64,000 nt of DNA from assembly GCF_029168945.1 (NCBI RefSeq), contig NC_083602.1:50157442-50221441 (forward strand), in the 5' to 3' direction. Positions 1 to 11,029 of this stretch are shown here, piece by piece. Position 1 is the stretch's first letter; each line of letters starts with the position of its first letter. The notes under the pieces were generated by a model that was not told where the DNA came from, did not search any database, and saw only the letters and a program-made list of their open reading frames with translations. A program made the translations under genes and the position numbers. Origin of the DNA: Cannabis sativa (Eukaryota; Streptophyta; Magnoliopsida; Rosales; Cannabaceae).

Positions 1-74
1 AAAATGTCGAAAATAATATTTAAATATTTGTTGTACCTTTATAAGTGTGATAACTTTATTTTCGACACTAAAAA

Positions 75-2162
75 TGTAATGACCGCTCTAGTAATGTGGA
101 TTAGTAAAGGCAATTAGCACTAATTTATATTATTGTATTATTATTTATGAATTTATTTAATTGTGGACCCCAATATTTAGAAATAAATATTAGAGTTATA
201 ATTTCTCAATTTCGGAGATTTTATTAAACTCTAGGGGTATTATTTAGCTTATATGTGAAATATGTTAATTTTGTAATTTTTGCTCGGCGACAACGGAAAA
301 TGCGATGGATGGCTAGATTGATCACATGGGTAAGTTTGGAACCCTATTTCATAGTGGGGAATATTTTAGAGAAAATAAATTATCGGGATTGAGCGGGGTT
401 ATAGAAATTGACCATTTTACCCCTAGTTGTGAAAGTATCTATGTTATAAGTCTAAGGGTAATTTAGTCTTTTGTAAAGAGGGGGTTGAGGTGGCTGTCTA
501 GTCTTGTGACACCTTGCAAAGCTAAGTTTCAGCCAAGGTTATTACATTAAGTCTTTATTCTTTTGGTGAATTAATAGAAAAAAAATAAAAGAAAACCAAA
601 ATTTGAAGGAACCTTTTCTTCCTTCCTCTCTCTCTCTCTCTCTTCGAAACCATCAAGAACAAGGGGGATAGCTTCTGTTTGATTGTGATTTCAGCAAGAA
701 AACCTTGGGAGATTCAAGCTAAGGTAAGCCCTAGAAATACCCTTCTTTAGTTTTTAAGCTTTTACTTGGTTTGAAATTGTGATTTTTGGAATTAGTGGCT
801 GTTAGGTTTAGTTATGCATAGGGTTTGAATTCTAGGCTTAATTTGAGTTGGTATTAACCTCTTGTAGCTGGTTTTGATGGTTTGATTTGGTGTTGTTCAA
901 GTTTGAGCTTTGAGTTCAAAGCTTTGATCTCTAATGGCATATTTGTTTACACTGAGTTTTTCTGTGAGTTACTGCCTGGATTTTATTGTTTATGCATTGT
1001 ATAGGTGTACTGGAGAGTTTGGTAAGATTTGGGATTAAATTGAATTAAGGGGGTTGATTTTTGTGTCCCTAGCACAGAACTGGTCGACCGGTTCTGGGGG
1101 ACCAGTGACAACCGGTCGACCGGTTGGTGACCCAGAACCGGATTGCCAGTTGGGAACCGGTCTGCCTGTTGGGGCAATTTCCAGAACCCTAGTTTTGGCC
1201 AATTTTGAGATATTTAGGGTATTGCCATGAGGTTTATCGATAGGGAAACTTTTAGTTTCAAGTTTAAGTCCCGGAAAGTGATTTAGCGAGTCACTCATCT
1301 GTGTTGCAATTATTGTGATTAGGGCATCCATCTAGCACGAGATTTCTGTTCAGGTTGGCCAGCATACTTGAATTCGGAAAACAGGTAAGAACTATGTATA
1401 ATGTGTGATATGAATATTCGAATGTATGTATGTGTTAATATATATACATGCTTATATGTTGTGATTCATACACTACCAACACTTGTACGGTTGCGGTACA
1501 GAGTGCAGTATGATGTTTGGAAGTACATCATGGTGTTACCAGCACTTGTACGGAAAGGTACGAGGTGTCTGTGGTACAACACTTAACGGTACTCAAGGTG
1601 CGGTCCATACCCTACCTACACTAGTACGATGGTATACTGAGTGCATGTGGTACATGGTACATGGTCGTATCCTAGTTAGAACGTTCATACTCATCTGTTA
1701 AGCTCTGTAAATAGGTGTATGGGCGCCTATTTACAGGTTCGAAATCATATGATGTGTTATATGCATTTCTTACTGAGTCTGTTGACTCACAGTTTCTACT
1801 TTCATGTGTAGGTAAAGGAAAGGCTATGACTGAACAGGAGTGAACCCGAGCTCAGATGGGATTGTACATGTCAAGCAGCGCGACCTGGAGTGTTCGGTCT
1901 CGGGACATCTGGGAGTTATATTTTGAAAGTCGTTGTGCGACCTGGAAGTTACGTATTTTGAAATGTATAGTTTGAAAAGTAAATTTTACAAAATTTAAAA
2001 AACGGGATCCCAGAATCTGTAAATATTATATTATATTACAAAGTTTAATATTTAAAGCAAAAGTTTTAATTTGACACGTTTTAAGAGAAATTTCTTTGAT
2101 TAGCAAAGATTGCACAATAATTGAAAAAGCACTGTAGCGTGCCTTAGCATTAGGGCGTTACA
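75..2162 (+). mobile_element. Solo LTR of a Ty3/gypsy (Tekay-like) retrotransposon
   Basis: The segment begins TGTAATGACCGC and ends GGGCGTTACA. It is flanked on both sides by AAAAA, which fits a 5-bp target duplication, although a run of A is weak proof. Its layout matches the LTRs at 42,342-44,338 and 49,107-51,167: a CT-rich tract near 630, an AAGGTAAG-type leader, a GGTAAGA...GTATAATGT block near 1,385, a short-repeat array at about 1,470-1,640, then CTTACTGAGTCTGTTGACTC and a region with TTGTACATGTC. No gag or pol sequence follows, so this is most likely the product of LTR-LTR recombination. Small open frames inside it have no coding support. Its sequence is closer to the truncated LTR at 62,659 than to the 42-51 kb element. 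Confidence 0.8.
1078..1125. repeat. Two 16-bp palindromes in the solo LTR
   Basis: AACTGGTCGACCGGTT (1,078-1,093) and the perfect palindrome AACCGGTCGACCGGTT (1,110-1,125) lie 16 bp apart. Further ACCGG-containing variants follow to about 1,160. The equivalent part of the LTR starting at 62,659 carries a similar cluster built on a GAATTC core. Confidence 0.8.
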
Positions 2163-2554
2163 AAAAATTATTGACAAGTGTCCTAAATAACTCCAACGTA
2201 CATGTACAGAATTATGACAAAAGAAAAAAATAGACTTAAAAACTATCAGAAATGCTAGAAAAGAAAAAAAAAATACCGCATAACTCTTTAGCAGGGTGCA
2301 CTAATACTTAACCCAAACCATAATCAAATTCAAAATTATGTGAGTTATGTATGAGCTTACAGTTTACTACTCATCCCACAATCAATATATATATTTTATA
2401 AATTATATATTTATAGCTTTGTAAATCAATATAGTTTCTTACCCATATCAAGGCAAATCAATAGGTACCAACTATCATTGATTCAAAAATGGTTGATGCA
2501 TTGTGTCTTCCCTACAAATTCAAAAATAAACCAATAATCAGTAAATTATTCAAT

Positions 2555-3240
2555 TTATTCAAAAGGAAAACCCACATTAGCACCCTCTGTACTGAAACTT
2601 CCGCATCCCCGATGTCTGCTTGTGCCAATGTTGGGCTGCCTTCCTTCAGGTCTGTAATCGGGTAAGTTCTCTAATCGTATTGCCGACAACTAAAGGAGAT
2701 GTCATGTGGATTCCAACAATTAACAAAGCTTAAGAATATTCATTTGGCAGAATTGCCGACAACTTTCATGGTGTTCAAAAATTTTAACATCTTCTAAAGT
2801 GCTGGAGCACACATTCGCCTTAATTACAGAGTCGATGGAAAGGGGTGGTGGTGTCGATTGGAATTGTTGACACCTATCTTTAATTCGATACGAGGTAAGA
2901 CACACGTACAGTGTTATTTTTAGATTTTGAGTAAAATATATTTTATATATATACTTTAAATTAATAATCAATTTATTTTTATTTCACGCAGAACTTGAAT
3001 TGGAGTGGGAGAAAGATAATAAGGACTAAATGGTTCTCCTTTGGTTGCATCATTCAGCGGAGGCCTATCGCTTCTATATTCAGGTTTGTGGTTGGGAAGG
3101 TGAAAGGGTTCAAGAGTTGGATTAATGGTGAGTGAATGGGGTTTTCGGATGAGACTGAAATGGGAATGGGAGAAGGAGTTGAGTGAAGAAGAAGAAGAAG
3201 AAGAAGAACAAGGTTGAGCTAAGAAGAAGGTGATGGCCAT
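2555..3240 (-). CDS. Candidate small nuclear gene, possibly plastid-targeted; function unknown
   Basis: I do not recognise this gene. On the minus strand an ATG at 3,240 opens a frame beginning MAITFFLAQP, followed by eight serines and a hydroxylated, basic stretch poor in acidic residues. That composition is typical of chloroplast transit peptides. The frame is open to 2,968, and a possible splice donor (C|GTGAAA) occurs near 2,990. A second open stretch is at 2,720-2,860. A possible last exon starts after an acceptor-like CTCCTTTAG at 2,689, runs 44 codons (including LPDYRPEGRQPNIGTSRHRG) and ends at TAA 2,557-2,555. I could not join the three parts in one consistent frame, so the gene may be broken or my splice choices wrong. 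A Copia element is inserted 114 bp upstream of the putative start. Confidence 0.35.
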
Positions 3241-3353
3241 GGGAGCTTTTGGTAACCAATTACAATGTATAAATCCCCACTTTTAGAAAAATAAAAACTA
3301 AAAATGAAGAAGATAAACAAATCAAACATTATAAAGAATCTAAATTTGAAAAA

Positions 3354-3920
3354 TGTTGTGAAACAACACCTCGGCAAGAACAAGAAACAGAGTATACCAG
3401 ATCAATGAAAAACCAATTTAAATCAATTCATGTAGTGCAGCAAAGTAAAACCAGGAAACACTAGTAATAACAGGTATTAAAACACACAAGAATTAACGAG
3501 GTTCGAACAAGATAATAGTATATTACCTTGCCTACATCCTCGGCCAGTAACAGCCACAATTATGGCTTTGAGAGACTTTATTGATTGAGTTTAAGAGATT
3601 ACAACATGAACCAATTGCACAACCAGGAAGCTTCACTTCTGCAATTGTTAACACTAATGGTGATGAACACAAAACACAGTGTCACCCCAATTACAAACAC
3701 TCAAGGCTACTCAATTCTCTCTGTGTCTTTCTTTTAAGCTCTCTCTCTATTTCTCTCAAAACTGGTGTGTCGTATCAAAGGATTTGATGCCCTTTAAATA
3801 CTGATGCTGCAGCTGGGTTCAAGTGCTCGATCACCAACTGTCATAACAGACAGTTGGTTAATATGGTTAAGTTAGGTAAGGGCACTTTAGGAATTTGATA
3901 TTTGGCCAATTTCTTCAACA
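3354..3920 (-). repeat. 3' LTR of the Copia element
   Basis: This 567-bp copy matches 8,027-8,593 except for a single noticed base. The purine-rich stretch just inside it (reading AAGGTGGATAAT on the minus strand, 3,921-3,932) is the likely polypurine tract. Confidence 0.93.
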
Positions 3921-3996
3921 ATTATCCACCTTGGACATATATCAAAAATTGCAGCAATGTAGAGATGAGTTGCAGCTGTTCTGGACTTGAGCACTC

Positions 3997-6900
3997 TCAG
4001 GCAGTGAGAATGCTTAGCAAGTTCAGACAGAGTCTGAACTTAGCTTGAGGGACATATTTGGTTAACATGTCAACTGGGTTTTCTTTGGTTCCAATCTTCT
4101 GGATCTGTATCTCTTTCCTTGCAATGACTTCTCTAATAAAATGGAGCTTGATGTCTATGTGTTTGGACCTTTCATGGTACATAGGATTTTTCATTAAATG
4201 AATAGCACTTTGATTGTCACAATGGACAGTGATATCTTCTCCTTTGAAACCAAGTTCACTTGTGAAACCTCTTAACCAAATTGCCTCTTTAATGGCTTCA
4301 GTAGCAGCCATATATTCAGCCTCTGTGGTAGATAGAGCCACCACCTTTTGTGAGTTCAATTTCCAACTGATGCATCCACCAAAAGCTGTGAATGCATAAC
4401 CAGTGATAGACCTTCTGGTGTCGATACTCCCTGCATAATCTGAGTCAACATACCCTGCAACTTCAGTTTCAAATTTTCCATTGTTTCTGTACAGCAAACC
4501 AACATTGGATGTTCCCTTTAGGTATCTTAGAATCCACTTCACAGCCTCCCAATGTGTCTTGCCTGGATCAGATATGAATCTGCTTACCATGCTTAATGCA
4601 TATGCCAAGTCTGGTCTGGTACAGACCATGCAATACATAAGACTTCCAACACAGGAAGCATAAGGAACATTGTCCATGTAAGTTCTGTCTTCTTCATTAT
4701 CAGGGGCTTGACTTTGAGCAAGTTTGAAGTGTGAGGCAAGAGGAGTGGTGACAGTCTTGGACTCACTCATGCAGAATTTGTCAATGATTTTCGGAATGTA
4801 TCCTTCCTGAGATAAGAACACAAAACCAGGTCTTTGTCTCTTGATTTCTATCCCGAGTATCCTTTTAGCTTCTCCTAGGTTTTTCATTTCGAATTCAGAG
4901 CTGAGTTGTTCTTTGAGTAAGTCAATAGCCTTTCTATCCCTTCCAATTATCAAGATGTCATCCACATAGAGTAGTAGCCATATAGGAGTCTTGTTGTAGT
5001 AAACACAGGGATCATATTCACTTCTTGTGAATTCAATTTGCAGCATGAATTCATGAAATCTAAGATTCCATTGTCTTGGTGCCTGCTTCAGGCCATATAG
5101 GGATTTTTGTAGTAAACAGACTTGATCAGTTTTCATGTTCTTAAATCCCTCAGGCTCTTCCATGTAAATTTTCTCATCTAAACTTCCATGTAAGAATGCT
5201 GTCTTTACATCCATTTGATCCATTTCAAGATCAAACATAGCAACCTTAGCCATCATGATCCTAATTGAAGTTTGTTTTACCACAGGAGAGAAAATGTCAT
5301 TATAGTCAATTCCTTCTCTTTGATTAAACCCCTTTGCTACTAACCTTGCTTTACATCTGATTTCTTCACCAGGTAGTCCTTCTTTGTGTCTAAAAATCCA
5401 CTTGCAACCTATTACCCTCTGTCGTTTAGGTCTGGGTACTCTAATCCATGTTTTATTTCTTTCTAGTGATCCCATTTCATCATTAATGGCACCAAGCCAT
5501 TTCTTTCTGTTCTTTCCTGTAACAGCTTCTGCATAGGTGGTAGGTTCACTATTTTCGATTTCTTCAGCTGCTGCAAGTGCAAAAGCAATGCAGTCAGCAT
5601 ATCCAAATCTTTCTGGAGGCCTAACTTCTCTTCTGACTCTATCTCTGACCAGTTGATAACCTTGAAGCTCAGAAGACTCTTGTTCATGCCCTGTTTCTTC
5701 TTCAGTATGGTGATCTCTGTGTGTTGCAGATGTATCCACCTGATCTGCAACTTCATCATTCTCTTGTTCTGTTTGAAGTTCTACACTTTGCTTTTCATGA
5801 TTGGCCTCTGATTTGGTAAGTTTCATTGCCATTTCATGCTCCTTAAATATCACATCTCTGCTGATGAGACACTTCTTGTGTCCATCTTCTAGACACCAAA
5901 GTTTATAACCCTTGACACCTTCAGGGTAACCCAGGAACAGACATTTTATGGCTCTAGACTCCAGTTTATCTTGTTTGATGTGAGCAAAGGCAGTGCAGCC
6001 AAATACCTTGAGATGATCATATCTTGGTACTTCACCTGTCCAAAACTCTTGAGGAGTTTTAAATTTCAGTGCTGTCGAGGGACATCTGTTAATGAGATAA
6101 CATGCAGTTTGCAGAGCTTCTCCCCAAAATTTCTTGTCTAAGCCAGCACCCTTTAACATGCATCTTACCCTTTCAAGCAATGTCCTGTTCATTCTCTCTG
6201 CAATCCCATTTTGTTGTGGTGTCTTCACAACTGTTTTGTGTCTAGCAATACCATTATCTTGACAGAACTTTGTGAACTGATCTGAGCAATACTCTAGTCC
6301 ATTATCAGTCCTTAGCTTCTTAATCTTTCTTCCAGATTGATTTTCTATTAGTTTCTTCCAGTTAACAAAGGTTTGAAATGCCTCATCCTTGGACTTAAGC
6401 AGAAACACCCAAACTCTCCTAGAATAGTCATCAATTATACTCATGAAGTAGTTAGCACCACCAATTGACTTAGTTCTTGAAGCACCCCATAGATCAGAGT
6501 GTACATAGTCTAGCTTTCCCTTAGTTGTGTGTAGACCTGGAGTGAATTTCACTCTGCTGCATTTACCATACACACACTCTTCACAGAATCCTAGTTCCTT
6601 GTCAAGTTTGCCTTTGAGAATTCCTTGTTTCTCCAATTCATAGAGACCTCTCTCACTAACATGACCTAGTCTCATGTGCCATAGCCTTGTGTTATCCCTA
6701 CTGCTGCTCTTGACAACTAGATTCGATTTTCCCACAACTGTTTTTCCTTGTAGATAGTAAATTCCATTTTTAATGTCTCCCTTCATTACTATCCTAGTAC
6801 CCTTCATTACTTTCATTGAACCATCTATTTTCACAGTGCAGCCCTTAGATACAAGTTCACTGATTGAAAGTAAATTTCTCTTTAATTCAGGGACATACCT

Positions 6901-7971
6901 GACTTCCTGTATGAGCTTGATCTGACCATCATTCATCTTGATCAGTACACTTCCCATTCCTGAGATCTTACAAGCTTTGTTGTCTCCTAGTAGAACTGAA
7001 CCACCTTCAATCTTCTTGAAGTCACTTAACAGTTCCTTCCTTGGTGTCATGTGAAATGAACACCCTGAGTCAAGAATCCATTCACAACCAGATTCTTGAC
7101 TTGTCACAACTAGAGCTTCTGCAGACTCATAGCCATCAAAAACAATCCCTGCAGCTCCTCTTTCTTGTCCCTTTTCTCTTTCCAGTTTAGCCTTGAGTGC
7201 CCTACATTCATCTCTGAAATGTCCTTCCTTCTTGCAGTAATAACACTGTTTTCCTTGTTTAGACTTTGCTTTGGATTTGAATCCTGAACTGTGTCCCTTG
7301 TTCTGGTTGTTCTTATGATTGGTTTTATTGTGTCCACCCCTGAATTCTCTTGAATTGCTTCTGGTTTTCACAAACAGGCTGTCTGCTATGCCATCATACC
7401 TTTCCTCATTTCTTTTCTGGATTTCCTTTGAGTTGAGTGCAGCCTTGACCTCTGTCATGGTCAAGGTTTCTTTGCCATATAGAATTGTGTCCACAAAGTG
7501 CTCATAGGTTTTTGGTAGTGAACTGAGCAACAAGATCCCTTGATCTTCATCTTCAATTTTCACTCCAATGTTGCTAAGATCAAGGATGATTCGATTGAAC
7601 TCATCTAGATGTTTTCTGAGTTCTTTCGAGTCTTCCATCTTGAGAGTATACAATTTCTTTTTCAGGTATAGTTTGTTGGCAAGTGATTTCTTCAGATATA
7701 TGGAGGCTAGCTTTTCCCATAACCCCAGGGCTGTTTCCTCATTAGATACCTCTCTCAGTACTTCATCTCCCAAACTCAGCAAGATTGCACTATGAGCCTT
7801 TGTCTCAATTTCTTTGATCTTCTTCTTGTCATCTCCCAATTCCTTCAATTCTTCTTTATCAATGGCTTGATACACTCCTTGATGAACCAGAAATGCTTTC
7901 ATCTTGATTCTCCACAACCCAAAATCATTGGTTCCATTGAACTTATCTACTTCAAAGCGTGCGGAAGCCAT
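3997..7971 (-). CDS. Copia Gag-Pol polyprotein (gag, protease, integrase, RT, RNase H)
   Basis: A single uninterrupted 1,324-residue frame encodes every protein needed for Copia retrotransposition, in the order gag, protease, integrase, RT, RNase H, which defines the Copia superfamily. Gag begins MASARFEVDKFNG and contains the LYLKKKLYTLKM block (about 101-112). The zinc knuckle CYYCKKEGHFRDEC is at about 243-256 (CX2CX4HX4C). The protease active site is DSG at about 301. The integrase zinc-binding region is about 432-466, and its catalytic triad is D493 (HSDLWG), D556 (RTDNG) and E592 (QQNGIAERMNR). RT carries LLYVDDILIIG at about 1,000-1,010. RNase H shows YVDSDYAGS and HCDNQSAIH (about 1,157 and 1,254). 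All catalytic residues I looked for are present, and the length is normal for this lineage. Transcription would start in the LTR at 8,027-8,593. Confidence 0.96.
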   Translation of the reverse strand: MASARFEVDKFNGTNDFGLWRIKMKAFLVHQGVYQAIDKEELKELGDDKKKIKEIETKAHSAILLSLGDEVLREVSNEETALGLWEKLASIYLKKSLANKLYLKKKLYTLKMEDSKELRKHLDEFNRIILDLSNIGVKIEDEDQGILLLSSLPKTYEHFVDTILYGKETLTMTEVKAALNSKEIQKRNEERYDGIADSLFVKTRSNSREFRGGHNKTNHKNNQNKGHSSGFKSKAKSKQGKQCYYCKKEGHFRDECRALKAKLEREKGQERGAAGIVFDGYESAEALVVTSQESGCEWILDSGCSFHMTPRKELLSDFKKIEGGSVLLGDNKACKISGMGSVLIKMNDGQIKLIQEVRYVPELKRNLLSISELVSKGCTVKIDGSMKVMKGTRIVMKGDIKNGIYYLQGKTVVGKSNLVVKSSSRDNTRLWHMRLGHVSERGLYELEKQGILKGKLDKELGFCEECVYGKCSRVKFTPGLHTTKGKLDYVHSDLWGASRTKSIGGANYFMSIIDDYSRRVWVFLLKSKDEAFQTFVNWKKLIENQSGRKIKKLRTDNGLEYCSDQFTKFCQDNGIARHKTVVKTPQQNGIAERMNRTLLERVRCMLKGAGLDKKFWGEALQTACYLINRCPSTALKFKTPQEFWTGEVPRYDHLKVFGCTAFAHIKQDKLESRAIKCLFLGYPEGVKGYKLWCLEDGHKKCLISRDVIFKEHEMAMKLTKSEANHEKQSVELQTEQENDEVADQVDTSATHRDHHTEEETGHEQESSELQGYQLVRDRVRREVRPPERFGYADCIAFALAAAEEIENSEPTTYAEAVTGKNRKKWLGAINDEMGSLERNKTWIRVPRPKRQRVIGCKWIFRHKEGLPGEEIRCKARLVAKGFNQREGIDYNDIFSPVVKQTSIRIMMAKVAMFDLEMDQMDVKTAFLHGSLDEKIYMEEPEGFKNMKTDQVCLLQKSLYGLKQAPRQWNLRFHEFMLQIEFTRSEYDPCVYYNKTPIWLLLYVDDILIIGRDRKAIDLLKEQLSSEFEMKNLGEAKRILGIEIKRQRPGFVFLSQEGYIPKIIDKFCMSESKTVTTPLASHFKLAQSQAPDNEEDRTYMDNVPYASCVGSLMYCMVCTRPDLAYALSMVSRFISDPGKTHWEAVKWILRYLKGTSNVGLLYRNNGKFETEVAGYVDSDYAGSIDTRRSITGYAFTAFGGCISWKLNSQKVVALSTTEAEYMAATEAIKEAIWLRGFTSELGFKGEDITVHCDNQSAIHLMKNPMYHERSKHIDIKLHFIREVIARKEIQIQKIGTKENPVDMLTKYVPQAKFRLCLNLLSILTA

Positions 7972-8011
7972 GGATTATTTTCTTGATCCTGTTCTTGCAG
8001 CAAGAAACCTG

Positions 8012-8026
8012 AGCTCTGATGCCAAT
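8012..8026 (-). promoter_or_regulatory. Primer-binding site of the Copia element
   Basis: Read on the minus strand directly after the 5' LTR, the sequence is TTGGCATCAGAGCTC. This is close to TGGTATCAGAGC, the usual plant complement to the 3' end of initiator methionine tRNA. Confidence 0.8.
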
Positions 8027-8593
8027 TGTTGTGAAACAACACCTCGGCAAGAACAAGAAACAGAGTATACCAGATCAATGGAAAACCAATTTAAATCAAT
8101 TCATGTAGTGCAGCAAAGTAAAACCAGGAAACACTAGTAATAACAGGTATTAAAACACACAAGAATTAACGAGGTTCGAACAAGATAATAGTATATTACC
8201 TTGCCTACATCCTCGGCCAGTAACAGCCACAATTATGGCTTTGAGAGACTTTATTGATTGAGTTTAAGAGATTACAACATGAACCAATTGCACAACCAGG
8301 AAGCTTCACTTCTGCAATTGTTAACACTAATGGTGATGAACACAAAACACAGTGTCACCCCAATTACAAACACTCAAGGCTACTCAATTCTCTCTGTGTC
8401 TTTCTTTTAAGCTCTCTCTCTATTTCTCTCAAAACTGGTGTGTCGTATCAAAGGATTTGATGCCCTTTAAATACTGATGCTGCAGCTGGGTTCAAGTGCT
8501 CGATCACCAACTGTCATAACAGACAGTTGGTTAATATGGTTAAGTTAGGTAAGGGCACTTTAGGAATTTGATATTTGGCCAATTTCTTCAACA
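8027..8593 (-). repeat. 5' LTR of the Copia element
   Basis: This 567-bp LTR holds the element's promoter. It contains CT-rich stretches and a CTTTAAATA motif near 8,463 (plus-strand reading). It is nearly identical to the partner at 3,354-3,920. Confidence 0.93.
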
Positions 8594-9486
8594 AAAAATA
8601 ACTCTATAAACGAGAGAGAACCATAACCTTTCTTAAATCATCTTGGCTGTTCTTAGATTGAAGATAAATTGGAGAAGAACTTCCAATCAACGGAAAGGTG
8701 TTTCGATTGAAAGACCATGGATTTAGGGATTCGAATTTTCAGTAAGTCGTCGCCGAGGGGTCGCCGTGAGGTCGCCGTTGGTTAGCCGAGGTGTCACCGA
8801 GGGATCGCCGAGGGGTAGCCGTGGGGTCGTCTGGGCTGGCTGCAGAGATGGCGTGGGTTTGGAATGGAGAGTGAGAAAATAAATTTTCATTTTTTTTAAG
8901 TAATAAAATTTTTATTTTTAAAAATAAAAAGTATAAAATTTTTATTGTATACATTAAGTGTATGATAAAAATATATATCTTAAACAATAATAACCACACG
9001 ATTTAAAATTGATAGTTAAAAAAAGTACCCTACCGGTAGGGAACTTTTGTTGAGTCCTACCATAATCTTGCCCATATATATATTAGTCATTTTTGTATAT
9101 ATAAATTTCTATCAATTAAATATGATTGTACAATCTTTTTCTTATTCTCTATCTATAAATAATTTTACATGTATCTATGTTATTTAGCTTTTTATAACTA
9201 TATTATTCAAATTTTCAAAAGAAATATACACAGTTTTTTGGATTGGTTTTGGTACTTAATATTTTTTGTTCGATGTATTATGGTATTTTGAGATTCTACA
9301 CTTAGTTTGCTCCTTTAAATAATTATTATTCTTAATTTTTTTAGCATATATCGGTTAGAGACAATTTTTAAGAAACACTTAAATGAAATTTCAATGGTTA
9401 TACAATATTATGATGTCCTTATACTTTATTTTTTAAATTTGAATTCAATGTTTTTGTTTGGTTGTAACTAAATAAGTATATCAATA
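8594..9486. other. Non-coding stretch with one GC-rich degenerate repeat
   Basis: I see no gene here. Positions 8,746-8,832 hold a degenerate run of units resembling TCGCCGAGGGG, TCGCCGTGAGG and TAGCCGTGGGG, about 11 bp each, which stands out from the surrounding AT-rich DNA. A short ATG-led stretch at 8,719 followed by AGTAAGT could be a lost first exon, but nothing supports it. Confidence 0.5.
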
Positions 9487-9862
9487 TCTTTATATATTAA
9501 AAGTGTCTATCTAACGGCATTTTTTGGTTTAACAGAATATACTTAAAAATAAAAGAATATTCTGTTAAATTTAACGATTAGGTTTGATCTCCCGTTAACA
9601 AATAAACCCAATAATTAAACCCAAAAATGAAACAATCTTTTAAATATTAATAATCTCTTTTTAATTAAAAAAATCATCTTAGCCACATATCTCTCTAACA
9701 AACCTATCTTGGGAGAATATTAATAATTTTTTTTATTTATTTTTTAAAAAGAAAAATATAGATAAAATGTCTAGAAAAGATAATATAAATGTGAGACTGT
9801 ATGTGAGTTGCCCCTTCTCTAATTACCTAGAAAAGATAAAATGTATAGATAAATATATATAT

Positions 9863-10179
9863 GGAGGAGGTTCTAATGGTTACATTTTTATTGTAACCAT
9901 CATGGTTACATTTTTTTTAGTCATTGGATCATTATTAAATGGTTGTGATTAATTTGGAAATTAAATAAAAAAATTAAAAATGACTTGTAACCTGATATTA
10001 ACCTATTAATTTATTTCCTTTTAAAACTTTAATTAAGATTAGTTATATTTTAAAATTAAATTAAGTATAATTAATTAATTCTAAAAATGAAATTTTTACC
10101 TATTAGTAACTTGCTATTATAGGAAAAAAAAATGTAACCATATGATTACAATAAAAATGTAACCATTGAATAGTCACCC
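9863..10179. mobile_element. MITE with about 42-bp near-perfect terminal inverted repeats
   Basis: ATGGTTACATTTTTATTGTA (from 9,876) and the following bases recur inverted at 10,125-10,167, giving an arm of about 42 bp with only a few mismatches. The outermost bases (GGAGG... and ...CACCC) are less well matched. AT dinucleotide runs flank both ends and hide the target duplication. The interior has no coding potential. Confidence 0.7.
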
Positions 10180-11029
10180 ATATATATATGTGAAACTGTA
10201 TATGTAAGAGAATTTAATTAAAAAAAAATAATAATATAAATAATTACAGAAGGGACAACTCATTGATATCGTGGAAGAAGAACATTGATTGTGTTGGCTT
10301 AGAGATTTTTGGGCTTGGGCTTAAAAAAATAAAAAGAAGATGAAATGGATTGTAATTAGTATTTACCTTATATGTTTGTGCTTATTTTTAGTTTTATTTT
10401 TAATTACCACCAAGAGGAGAAGGTTGAAAAATATTAGAATATGAAAATATTATTGGTGCTTATTAGTAATTTGCAAAGAATGTGAAAGTCTATAAATATA
10501 TAGTTGTGTAGCTATTATTAGATATGAAATGAGATAATAGAACTTTTTTCAATTAGAAGATTAATGTACATTTTACTATTAATATATAACATACATTATT
10601 ATAACACAATTATGTTTTACTTACTAAATATACTGACACATATTTTATTTTTATAAAACAAATCGTTCAAATAATTATACTATTTTAATTATTAATTAAA
10701 ATTAAAAACTAAAATATTAAATAAAACTAACACTACGTCGCTTGGCACGTAACAATCACCTAGTATATAAAAAAGAGAGTAATGAGACGGTGACATAGTA
10801 TTTTAAAATTATTCTAAAGCTATTTTTCTCTACTTTTTTTAATTCTCTTATTTTTAATATTTTATTAGAGCATAAATCTACAAATTATATTTTATTATTA
10901 TTTTAATAAACCAATTAAAACTTAAATATCTAATTTTAAATCTTCTCCAATTTTTAAAATACATATAACTCTAAACTTATAAATATCTATTCTATATAAA
11001 ATGTGACTATATAACAGAATTCTTGATTT

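Larger units (their letters stand above)
3354..8593 (-). mobile_element. Full-length, coding-intact Ty1/Copia retrotransposon (Tork/TNT1-like)
   Basis: The element is 5,240 bp and oriented on the minus strand. It has two 567-bp LTRs (8,027-8,593 is the 5' LTR and 3,354-3,920 the 3' LTR), both running TGTTGTGAAA to CTTCAACA as written on the plus strand. The only difference I noticed is one base (GATCAATGAAAAACC against GATCAATGGAAAACC). AAAAA flanks both ends, consistent with a 5-bp target duplication. The primer-binding site and the 1,324-codon polyprotein are uninterrupted. The near-identical LTRs and intact frame mean the insertion is recent and the copy may still be mobile. Lineage is assigned from the TNT1-like gag start and overall layout, without a phylogeny. 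Confidence 0.95.

Noticed and set aside
1401..1701. Open frames of 61 and 72 codons in the solo LTR
   Set aside because: They fall in an LTR minisatellite and have no domain or codon support.
3581..3787. A 68-codon frame repeated identically at 8,254-8,460
   Set aside because: The identity comes from the two LTRs of the Copia element and the frame is not a gene.
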